Source: Notolepis coatsorum (lineage: Eukaryota > Chordata > Actinopteri > Aulopiformes > Paralepididae). From it: 64,000 nucleotides of DNA. The DNA is taken from assembly GCA_963971535.1 (NCBI GenBank), contig OZ020585.1:161466226-161530225 (forward strand), in the 5' to 3' direction. The notes beneath the pieces were generated by a model. The model saw nothing but the letters and a program-made list of their open reading frames with translations, did not search any database and was not told the DNA's origin. Below, in pieces: positions 55,235 through 64,000 of this stretch. A program made the translations under genes and the position numbers. Within the stretch, counting starts at the first letter, position 1. Each line of letters starts with the position of its first letter.

Positions 55235-55884
55235 TGTGAGGGCTGTGTGTGTGTGTGTGTGGGTCATGAGCAGATAACAGGGACTAATGAAATGGACAAC
55301 CACTAGACTGCTTACGCAGATATTTTAGGAGAGGGGAAAATTAAACAACAGAAAACAACCTTTACAGGTGGAAATCTCAAAGTGAGTAATTAAGAAAATA
55401 AATCAAGTCCCAAAAAACAGGACTACTCTCAATAAAGAGGTATAGTATAAAAGTAAATAAGCCACAAGGACACCTCCTAATAAAGGAGTTTATATTGGAA
55501 AAAGTAAAACAATAAACCTCCACTAAGGGAGTTTATGTGTAGAATCACGTGAGTAGCCTAAAATAAGAATGACTACCATAAAGCTCAATTCTGAATCAGA
55601 GATCAGACTACACTTCAATATAATGAGCGTGAACAAAAGGACAGCCAACACTAGGAACATGAAAAAGCAGTTGACACTGCGATCTCCAAACTTAAATAGA
55701 CTCCACATGGCCATAGGCACAGCTGCACTGCATCAGGTGCAATCAAGCCCACACACCTGCCGACCCATGAGGCAATTAACCACAGGGAACAGGAATTGAC
55801 AGCTATCCCTCACAGAGAGGTGAAATAAAGCAAAAATAGACAGCTGTCCCTCACAGAAAGGTGAAATAAGGCAAAAACCATGAC
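55235..55884 (-). repeat. Gypsy 5' LTR with TATA-like box
   Basis: On the minus strand the U3 includes TATTTAAG (55698-55691). The predicted transcript start GCTTTTTCAT begins 30 nt downstream at 55668. This gives a U3 of about 216 bp and an R-U5 of about 434 bp. Confidence 0.85.
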
Positions 55885-56383
55885 ATGCAACAACCATCAA
55901 ATGCACTCACAACACAACACACACAACACACACATCCATACGCACACACTCACTTTAAACAAACAACACACTGCAGCACCCACTCTCCACACTTTAGAAC
56001 ACCTAGACACACTTTATATTTATTGGTAAAGGATTTGCACTACAACCCATACCTCAGTACACCTTACTGTAAATTGTACCTCATCCCATTTCTGCTTTGC
56101 ACTATATAGTATTGTATATTAGTATATTGCATAGTATATTGTATATTGTACGGTAACTCAGTTACTCTATTCTGCATCGAACATTGTACATATGTATATA
56201 CTGAACACTGTGTCTACGTACGTGACTTCTATTTTTACTTCTATTTTTACATGCTATACTATTTAATTTAATTTTATACTTATCTTTTGTCTAGCACAGT
56301 CTCTGGAGCGTAACAGAAAGAAGCATTTTGTATAAAAGTATTCTGTACTTCTGTATGACAACTATTAAAGAAACTTGAACTTT

Positions 56384-56599
56384 TAGGATGTTATAGTTGT
56401 CACTTTGAACATAGTTGCACACTCCTACGCAGAGAGTTGGACGGCGCTCCACTGTCAAACATCTCTGTCCAAACAGGAAGTAAACTAACCAGCTTCCTAT
56501 ACTATATTATTTTCCTACAACTACTGTATTAATACTACAACTCTGTACATACATCTGATTAGCACTATTACTCAGTAGTACTAAATTCAATCAATAACA

Positions 56600-56601
<2 letters not shown>
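56384..56601. other. No gene; dispersed-repeat fragment
   Basis: Unique-looking sequence. The part at about 56540-56590 is the reverse complement of 19210-19270. No coding region. Confidence 0.55.

Positions 56602-56671
<70 letters not shown>
56602..56671. repeat. (ATT)n microsatellite
   Basis: About 23 uninterrupted ATT units next to the hAT-like element. Confidence 0.95.
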
Positions 56672-56691
56672 GATATTAGTATATATTATAT

Positions 56692-57927
56692 TAGGGCTGT
56701 CAGTTTATCGTGTTAATTAGATTAATTAATTACACAGAAAATTATCGCGTTATGAAAATTAACTAAAAATAAAATAAAAAATATCATATCATATCAGTAC
56801 CTTCAATAAAGAGTAGATCTGACTACTTTACTGAATGAACAATTACTGTGAATAGCTTATTTTTCCAATCATATTGTACTGAACAAAGATTAGCAACACA
56901 TTTTCTTGCGGTGAATTCCTGCCTGAACATACAAGACATGCTGTATTGCGTGGGGCTTTTAGAGACGAAGATCCGTAGGACATCACAACGTCGATTCCTG
57001 AACGCAACCTCTTTGATAGAGGAGAGATTACACCCATGCAGCCTCGAGTGTCGTGTGCAGTGTAAACAAACATTGTTTATGAAAACACATCCAATGGGAA
57101 CACAGTTTCTTGAGTCTGGCGTTGTTGTACTTTATCTATTTAGTGTTACTTTTGGGAGTAGTGGGGGAGAAATGAATGAATGAAAATTGTTAAGGGGATG
57201 CAGACCAGAGAAAGACTTTCGTCTTGTTTACATCAGGGTCCCCCATTTTCAATTCATATCGACATTTATGACATACACAACATACATGACATTAGGGATT
57301 AATAAGAACGAGCCGCCTCGGAAGAAGACGGCCGCTGCTGCTGAAACCACCGCCTCGCGTCGCCTCGCTGGCTCTTCCGCTTCACAGCGCGGCAGCGGGC
57401 GATAAGGGGGGCATGCTAGCCGCGGTCACGTGGGCTTAGTGGCCAATCAGAGGAACCCGGAAACCGAACTGCGTTGTATTTGGCATAGACGCAATCTGGA
57501 CGTTGTAAACAGCGACTCCTACAGGTCGGTTGGGGTGCCTGCACAGCAGAGACAGGAAAATGGCGGGGGCAGTGTGAGCCTCCTACACGTTACTCCTCGC
57601 CAAATGAGAGTCCGCACTGGCAGGTGAAAAGATGTGACTGGCTGCCTACACATGTATCGGAGGGGACATGCGATGGGCTTCTATCCTTCCTACAACCGGC
57701 CAGTGGGGGGCACATGCGAGCAACGTTCAAGACAGGGGAGGGGAGAATTGGCACGGCTAAATTGGGATGGGAGAAAAATTGAAAAAGAGGAGAAAAAGTG
57801 GATAAAAAAAAAGAATATAGAATATCAGGCCTAAAATGGTTATGCGATTAAAATGCGATTAATTACATTAATTAATTACAAATCCTGTAATTAATTAGAT
57901 ACATTTTTTAATCGCCTGACAGCACTA
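56692..57927. mobile_element. Non-autonomous hAT-like element with nested repeats
   Basis: The ends TAGGGCTGTCAG and CTGACAGCACTA are inverted, and a perfect 8-bp duplication TATTATAT flanks them (56684-56691 and 57928-57935), the hAT signature. Inner ends carry ATTAATTAATTAC-type AT-rich repeats. No transposase. The centre holds a LINE 3' UTR fragment (about 57185-57260) and a SINE body (about 57470-57820). Confidence 0.85.
57470..57820 (+). mobile_element. SINE body, same family as 30117-30619
   Basis: Shares GTTGTAAACAGCGACTCCTA, GGCAGGTGAAAAGA and TTGGGATGGGAGAAAA in the same order with the minus-strand SINE at 30117-30619, and ends in an A-rich tail. The tRNA-like head was not identified here, so the 5' boundary is uncertain. 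Confidence 0.7.
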
Positions 57928-58018
57928 TATTATATATAATATGTATATGTATAGATCATAATATTATATATTATTAGTAGTAGTATTATTATATTGTAAA
58001 AAATATATATATATTAAC

Positions 58019-58370
58019 TAGTGCTGTCAATAGATACAAAAAAATGATTAATCTCACAATTTTCTGTAATTAATCTAGATTAAAAATAGCATTTTTCTAC
58101 TTAATACCGAAGCTTGTAACATATTTACTTGAGTAAAATCATGAAATTAATGTAAAATCAACACAAAGAAAGTATATTTTAATAGCTTTCTTTGAATACA
58201 GTTTCTCTCCTGTGAAATACAAATGTCCAACAAAACCATCAACATTGACTCAGCTAGACCTCTTTCTTATATCCGCGGTGCTAAGATTGAAGATTTTTCA
58301 CTCTAGATTAATGTATTTGAATGCTTTAAACAATTTAAATTAATCTTAAACATACATTTTGACAGCCCTA
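58019..58370. mobile_element. hAT-like MITE, 352 bp
   Basis: Inverted ends TAGTGCTGTCAA and TTTTGACAGCCCTA, flanked by 8-bp repeats that differ at one position (ATATTAAC at 58011-58018; ATTTTAAC at 58371-58378). The internal stretch GCTTTCTTTGAATACA near 58180 also occurs near 21540. Confidence 0.8.
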
Positions 58371-58724
58371 ATTTTAACCATTGTACTTTTACTATTATGC
58401 ACTTTGCTACTAAGTAATCTACCTATATTACTACCTATTGTGCTAATATGTCTATACTACTACCTGCTATGCTAGTATGTCTATACTACTACCTACTATG
58501 CTAATATTTCTATACTACTATGCACTCAAGACTGTAGCACTCAAGTTCAACACTGTTTGATGAACAATCTTACTGACCCTTAGCTGCCAGTGTTGTCCCC
58601 TTCCTGCTCACTTGTTGTACAGAACTTGTAAGTCTCTTTGGCTAAAATCATCAGCTGAATGACTAAATTACTAAATGTAAATGTATTGTTCCCCCCATAT
58701 TTTGTTGTCTCTTTTATAAAGAAT
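58371..58724 (+). repeat. 28-bp tandem motif and L2 3' end
   Basis: Three diverged copies of a unit with TATGCTAATATGTCTATACTAC lie at about 58430-58530. At about 58620-58680 TTGTAAGTCTCTTTGGC ... CTAAATGTAAATG is a fish L2 3' end on the plus strand. No coding sequence. Confidence 0.6.
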
Positions 58725-58945
58725 AACGTTAGGTTATGACTATAACCAAGTTCTGTTAGTTAGGGGCGATGCTTGGCATCGCCTTCTGCACTATCTCGCG
58801 TACGTGCACGCGTACTGAATAAACCACAAATGTACCTCTAATACCAGTATTAGTCTGACCACACCCCTCATCAGCTTACCTTCATAAGCAGGTGTGTGGT
58901 CACCTGCTCTCCTCCTTCCCAAGCTTTCACCACAAGGTGAGGACA
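58725..58945 (-). repeat. DIRS B inverted terminal repeat
   Basis: Includes GCGATGCTTGGCATCGCC, a local hairpin, and the CATAAGCAGGTGTGTGGTC stretch also found in copy A. Inverted match at 63840-64000. Confidence 0.85.
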
Positions 58946-58964
58946 AGGGCTGCAGCGGCGTCCG

Positions 58965-59066
58965 ATGCCAAGCATCGCCCCTAACTAACAGAACTTGGTT
59001 ATAGTCATAACCTAACGTTCTGTATCGTTAGTGGCTTAGCTTGGCATCGCCTTCTGCACAAGGGAG
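58965..59066 (-). repeat. DIRS B internal complementary region
   Basis: The left part, up to the GTT at 59017-59019, is the reverse complement of the 58725 terminus. The part after it should be the reverse complement of the other terminus, which lies beyond the window. Confidence 0.78.
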
Positions 59067-59547
59067 GCCAAGCGGAGCCACTTGGCTGACAAATACACCC
59101 CGCTGACAGCCCCCCAAAACCATCAGAACAGGGAGGGCCGAGCCCCCCCGACCCCCCCTAATGGAGGGTAGCCCCCCTATTAGGGACGTCACGGGAGGGC
59201 GACGGACCCGACCGTGCGAAGAGGCACTCAAGCAACTCAACGCACAGGGTGAGCAGACCGTGGCTTGACCCCACGACTACACACACGCACAACCCGCATG
59301 CCACCCGGGAACGAACGGAGGAACAACCTCGTTACTGCCCCCAGAATCACGGGGTCAAGGGCAAACCCAACCCCGTGGCAAGGCCGTAGCAGCGGAGCAC
59401 GAAGGAAGACCCAGACCCACCAAAAGGACTGGACTCCCTGGAATGGGGGCCCGGAGAAGTCCATGATGCCAGCATCAAGACCCCACCAGGTGGGCACGTA
59501 GTGCCCCGCCCCCCACATCGCCAGCGTATTCGGACAAAGGCCCCTCA

Positions 59548-59651
59548 GTTACTGCACCTGGTATTCCCAGGCGGAACCAACCAGGCCAGAACCTGCCCAG
59601 CTTCCGAGATCGGACGAGACCGGGCGTGTTCAGGTCGGTATGGCCGTAAGC
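59548..59651 (-). pseudogene. 5S rRNA-like sequence, internally deleted
   Basis: On the minus strand it starts GCTTACGGCCATACC and includes GTCTCGTCCGATCTCGGAAG, then GGCCTGG and CGCCTGGGAATACC, all in 5S rRNA order. About 16 nt around the normal TACTTGGATGGGAGA are missing. Copy A lacks the segment at the corresponding place (near 29440). Confidence 0.8.
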
Positions 59652-60311
59652 CGAGCGGGCCCCGTCCCCCCAATAGTACACCGCCTGGCACACTGACCCT
59701 GCAGAATAGGCAGTCAGCATGGCCGTAAGCACACAAAAAAGGTTAACCAACGGAAGCAGGCAGCGCACCGGGGAAAAACCAGGCAACAGGCTGTTAACCC
59801 TAGCCTGGAGACTGCGGACGAGACAGGCGCCAGAGGGGACAGCTGAACACAGCCGCCCCGGCGGAAGGAGCGTAAGCTGGCGGTGTTGCATGACCAAGCC
59901 TCCATTTAACAACCCCCACCCAGAGGGGTCGAGGCAGAGAAGGCTGACACGATTGGCAGACGTCATGAACGTGCAGGGGCACCCTCAACCGGTGAACCCG
60001 GGAGTTGACACTGCTCCAACACACCAGGGAATCAACCACCTCGGTGTTACCCAATGCGGTGGTTGTTCCTATAACCCCTCAAGAAAAAACTCCAAAACAC
60101 ACCTGCGGGTATACACCGGCTATACCGCAGTACAAGTGTTTCAGTTTCCAAAAAGGGTTAACCCAGGCCTACGGGTCGCAAACATCACTTCGGACCGGGC
60201 CTGGCGGCACGGGAAGCACAGGGTCACCAGAGGAGGTCAAAAAACCACCCCCACAGGCCCCTCTTCGCCATGCGTGAGAGAGGAGCGAAAAATAATGGAG
60301 AACCAGCCCCT

Positions 60312-60430
60312 AAGCACACCGTACCTGGTATTCCCCGGCGGTCTCCCAACCAAGTACTAACCAGGACCAACCTGTGTAGCGGCCGAGATCCGACGAGATC
60401 GAGCGCGTACAGAATGGCATGGCTGTAAGC
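60312..60430 (-). pseudogene. 5S rRNA-like sequence, full length, diverged
   Basis: 119 nt on the minus strand, from GCTTACAGCCATGCC through GATCTCGTCGGATCTCGG and TGGTTAGTACTTGGTTGGGA to the GGAATACC region and a terminal GCTT. This is the full 5S order and length, but helix positions differ (for example ATTCTGTACGCGCTC), so it is probably not a functional 5S gene. It lies in a ~230-bp block absent from copy A. Confidence 0.8.
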
Positions 60431-63400
60431 CATGACGACAGTGCTGAGTAAAAACATACCCAACCAGGGTCTCCATAGCGCTTAACCCTGTGACACCCAG
60501 ACCGACCTGGCATTTTTCCCCCTGAAAAAAGCCCAAGTCCCTCAGGGTACCAGAACAGCAGATCTGCATCCCCGGCGGACAACGGGTTCAACTGATCTGG
60601 ACCAGCGTGACCAGAACCAGTCCCGTGCCCTAACCACGCCGACATGCCTACTCCAGGAGAAGGGCAGATATGCGTGTTGATCTTAACATGAAAAGAAGGC
60701 GCCACCCAGACGTCGGGACGAACCGCGCCTGGTGGCCCACCCCAAGGGTGTGAGACCCCACTACATATGTTCAGATCCATCCCGTCATCATCCCCCAGAC
60801 ATGAACGAGGATCCGTCGACAACCCACCCAGGTCATGGGATGTGGTCGCCGGAAGAGGAAAAACCCCCATCTCAGTTGCTTTATAAAAACGCTGTTTCAA
60901 CCACAAGCAACTAAGGCGTGCCAGTCAATCGACTGTTTACAGCGAGCTAGCACTATACGTGCGTCGGGACACACCCCCATCAATGAACAGGCTATTTAGA
61001 CCTGTCATTGAATCCCCAAGGCGCCCAGGGGAACGACAAGAGGGGTGTGACACTCCCTAACTCCAACACTTCTGGAACAGAAAGAAGGAAGCATCAACAG
61101 TATGTATCCCAGTCTACACAGCCGGGGTAAAAAATGTTCACATTTTTACATCCCACCACCCTCCCATAGGAAAGAGACGGGGATCCCCAGAGAGACTTCC
61201 CACGCGAGCTGTACAGATTGAAAAGAATATATTGCACCTTGAGCCATGTAAAAAACTGGTTTTAGGGCCTCCGGGGAAGAGGCACCGAACCCATACACAC
61301 TCAATAAACGAATTGAATCGAATATACATACAATAGAAAAGGACCCTTCTAGAGGGTCCACTCACTTTGACAATCTGAGGAGGAAGGCTCTGTACTCTGA
61401 TGGAGGCTTCCTCACATGGAAGAAGGAGTCCGAACTCACAGAAGGCCTGAGTAGGCGCTTGGTGAGGAGGAGCCCTGACCACCCCCCCTGAAAACAGATC
61501 CATCACATGGACCTGAACAGCACACGGAAGTCCTACCAACAGAGACGCGCACGGTGACGTACTCTATGGCGGGGGAATTCCTGCGGTGCACACGCCCAAT
61601 ATACCAGGCCGTGGGACCAGGAACTCCCTCCCCCCCCCCCCCCCCCCCCCCCGTAACGTGCCGAACCGCCACGTGACGGGAACCTTGAAGGACAGGGGGT
61701 GTACCCCTGACCGACAGAACAATGGGGAGAGGAAAGGTTACCAGTTCACCCCTTTACGACCCCACACCCATGATACGACGTAACGACAAAAAGAGAATAT
61801 GACACAGTCATAGTCAGCTCTATGAAGCGTTTCACAGCTCCACACAGCGCACGAGCTAACCTGTTATCTGATTTTTACTAAGGAAAAACACAGAATAGAG
61901 AGGGCTCTAAGAACCCCGGTCCAACATACACATGTGCTTCTGTGGCCAGTACAACCCAGTTGTAGGTCACATGACACACACAACCCATCATCACCTACAA
62001 AAAATGGCAAAAACACTCAACAGAGGAACGCCGTTTTTTTCACAATGAGAGAATACATCATTCTTGATTAGTATCGACCACAGGCCTTGCTAAGCACACA
62101 TGACAGCAACCAAACCAATTTCCCTTTAGGAAATAAGTTTCTCCAGCAGATTTAGCACAACCTCAGCAATCAAGCTGAGAGTTACATCGTATCCCTACCA
62201 CACAAAAGACACAATTAATGCACAACATGTCTGATAGGAGGTGATAAAGTCCCCAGGGAACCGGGGGGGGAAACACAATCCTCCTATTTTACCCTCAATA
62301 CGGCCAGTTAAACAGGAAAACCTGTTAATGTGTGAACTCACTGTTCATTGTCATTACAGTCTGAGAAAGAACATTCTTTCACTCACTCGTCACCAAGCAT
62401 AGCTTCATAGGTTAGTTGCCTTAGTAGTGAGTACACGGTACACATAAACACCATGATGTTTCTCACACAACAACCAGATCAATACATCACGACCTGCACG
62501 GAGAAGCTAACTGCCAGTGACAAAAACAGCTCACACACAACCCGCAACGTATCTCAAATGCATTGCAACAACACACGTTTTGGGAAAAAACACCGTTATT
62601 CACAATACATTTAGCAAGGTAAAACCAGAAGACGTGTTTATGAGGTCTGGCCAACCCCGTACCTGCCCGGAACGCAGATCAGCGAAGTGCAGTCACAAGC
62701 CACCGTAGAACACAGCCGTCCCGTGTTGTTCGATCCGGGCAGCGTCGCCGCTCCACCAGTCGCTACAGTCCTCTTTGTTGACGCAATCCCCGTCTAGGTT
62801 CAGGCAGGGTCGACGAACATCCCCTGTCAAGGATGACGTCGTGGTCAAGAGTGTAAAACATGTTAAAAATCAAAGCACGTTCAACAGAATAGCATCAAGC
62901 TAACGGCTGCTCCAACCGTTCGGGTGCTATTGCTTCCGCTCGCGAGACGCCGATCTACGACGCACGCGATCAGGAGCGAGCTCCCGGCGGCGCGCGAGAA
63001 GCCAAGCTACCCCGCGCCAGGCCACCGACCGGCTAACCGTAAGCTATGAACATGTAAACAATGACATAACACTCACCCAGACAGGCCGCCGTTCTGAACC
63101 CTCCTCACTTTTTAAGAGAAAAGAGAAAACAAGACGTCAACACCGCTTCACAACGGTGACATTAACACGTCCGGCGGAATCAGCACAGTACCAACTGGCC
63201 TGTATAGCTGACTTTGAACATGAATCTGCCGCTATCGCACATTACATGCACATATCCCCTCGTGAAGGAATACTCTCATTTGGATATGAAAGATGGGGTC
63301 TTAACACGGTGACAGAGAGAATCCACTCGTCCAGAACACACAGGGATCACCAGTGTCAATGGTCGCGGCCCACTAGTTAAAACTATAATGGTCGCCAGAC

Positions 63401-63839
63401 CAAGGCCTTCTGTCGCCTAGACGGCTAAACAAAGGACCCTAGCCTGGGGCCGGTTTCCATAAACTTTGTCAAGTAGCCCCCATAGCACTAACAGACAAGT
63501 GGAGCCCGCCAGCAAACACTACTCACCCAACCTGGAACGCACCGCTCCTCACAACAGCGGCATGTCCGACAGTTCAGCTGTGGCCTGACAGGTTTCACCC
63601 CAACAAACACAGCAAGGAACTGCAGTTGAGAAGCATGCAGCGGCGTGCTCCCAATACGAAAACCGGTGGAGGGTTTGTAGAATGATCATCATCTTCTAGA
63701 CACTCCAGTACGAAGACAATATCGCCGTATTTTCTCGAAAATAGTGAGAGAGAAAATAAAGATATGATGTCAACGTATCCTTGTTTCCCAAGCTGTTCCT
63801 AATCCAATTTCTTCCATCATGGTGTCAAGTGTGGGGATC
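60431..63839 (-). other. DIRS B interior without recognised genes
   Basis: The proximal part (to about 60900) continues the similarity to copy A. The rest shows no gag, RT or recombinase motif. It holds a C-run near 61630 and scattered short ORFs (for example 63156-63380) without family similarity. Confidence 0.5.
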
Positions 63840-64000
63840 TACCGAGGCACCTCTTCCTTGTGGTGAAAGCGAGAAGGAGGAGAGCAGGTGACCACACACC
63901 TGCTTATGAAGGTAAGCTGATGAGGGGTGTGGTCAGACTAATACTGGTATTAGAGGTACATTTGTGGTTTATTCAGTACGCGTGCACGTACGCGAGATAG
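63840..64000 (-). repeat. DIRS B second inverted terminal repeat, cut by window end
   Basis: Reverse complement of about 58785-58945, ending CGTACGCGAGATAG at the last base of the window. By comparison with the internal complementary region, about 42 nt of the terminus remain outside. Confidence 0.85.

Larger units (their letters stand above)
49972..55884 (-). mobile_element. Chromodomain Ty3/gypsy (sushi/Tf1-like) element
   Basis: Minus-strand LTR element with LTRs at 55235-55884 (5') and 49972-50635 (3'), a 4-bp ATGC duplication, a purine tract (AGAGGGGGGGTCC, read on the minus strand, about 50637-50650) next to the 3' LTR, gag, and pol ending in a chromodomain. There is no tRNA-type TGG primer site. 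Instead the sequence beside the 5' LTR is complementary to the predicted transcript start, as in the Tf1/sushi group. Pol carries a stop and at least two frameshifts. Confidence 0.9.
48770..56383 (+). mobile_element. CR1/Rex-like LINE split by gypsy element
   Basis: Two parts: 48770-49971 (RT) and 55885-56383 (3' UTR ending CTATTAAAGAAACTTGAAC). The gypsy element between them duplicated ATGC (49968-49971 and 55885-55888). The LINE is 5'-truncated, without an endonuclease. Confidence 0.8.
58725..64000 (-). mobile_element. DIRS-like element (copy B), non-autonomous, runs off window
   Basis: Begins AACGTTAGG (58725). An inverted repeat (58725-58945) matches 63840-64000, and an internal complementary region lies next to it. 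Orientation is opposite to copy A; about 59060-60900 matches 28500-29940 in reverse complement. Unlike A, it has no gag-like ORF and carries two 5S-rRNA-like segments. No RT or recombinase was found. The distal terminus lies beyond base 64000. Confidence 0.72.

Noticed and set aside
60312..60430. Functional 5S rRNA gene
   Set aside because: Length and order fit 5S, but many helix-breaking differences and the location inside a repeat argue for a pseudogene or 5S-derived element.
63156..63380. 74-codon ORF near the end of DIRS B
   Set aside because: Short, with no recognisable domain, and no counterpart in copy A.

Overview
This window is a teleost-fish-like nuclear genome segment made almost entirely of transposable elements nested inside one another. 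The assignment rests on the repeat types: Tx1-like L1 LINEs, L2 and CR1/Rex-like LINEs, a BEL/Pao element, a chromodomain (sushi/Tf1-like) Ty3/gypsy element, DIRS-like elements, hAT-like MITEs and tRNA-derived SINEs, together with low-complexity arrays and no bacterial gene organisation. No species can be named from sequence alone. No complete host gene is visible. The only host-like coding candidates are one 96-bp exon-like segment at 17061-17156 (minus strand) and a short Ig-like fragment at 2916-2990.

Layout. 1-1144: 27-bp minisatellite. 1145-16666: a very large foldback element inserted in that minisatellite (CTAT duplicated). Its inverted arms are about 1.07 kb, its spacer is about 1.15 kb, and its right arm is split by two L1/Tx1-type LINEs (3663-9720 and 9767-15989). 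The second LINE carries a further truncated LINE (12571-13277). 16667-16912: the minisatellite resumes. 16913-19312: a possible host exon, LINE 3' ends meeting tail to tail at an (AATC)n tract, and a 10/11-bp minisatellite. 19313-22414: a LINE 3' end with a 16-bp target duplication, containing a Mutator-like foldback element (19410-21873, 9-bp duplication), which itself holds a CR1/Rex-like LINE fragment. 22838-25208: a SINE and an internally deleted L2 LINE on the minus strand.

25209-48586 is a three-level nest. A DIRS-like element (inverted terminal repeats, internal complementary region, gag-like ORF, no recognisable RT or recombinase) is interrupted 17 bp from its right end by a giant LTR element (30774-48564; 2.4-kb LTRs, 83-bp repeat array, no pol). 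The 5' LTR of that element is interrupted by a young BEL/Pao element (32400-40420). Target duplications (GTTAT, AAAGC) support each step. The BEL/Pao element has long clean ORFs but an in-frame stop between protease and RT, and lacks the integrase core.

48770-56383 is a CR1/Rex-like LINE split by a minus-strand chromodomain gypsy element (49972-55884). That element shows a self-priming arrangement: a TATA-like box, a predicted transcript start 30 nt downstream, and a perfect 10-nt complement next to the 5' LTR. 56384-58724 holds an (ATT)n tract, two hAT-like MITEs with 8-bp duplications, a SINE and an L2 3' end. From 58725 to the window end lies a second DIRS-like element in opposite orientation, related to the first but carrying two 5S-rRNA-like segments; its last ~42 bp should lie just past the window.

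The coding regions serve retrotransposition (ORF1 chaperones, EN/RT proteins, gag/PR/RT/RH/IN). Nearly all are broken by frameshifts, stops or deletions; the BEL/Pao copy looks the youngest. All calls come from reading the sequence without database searches.
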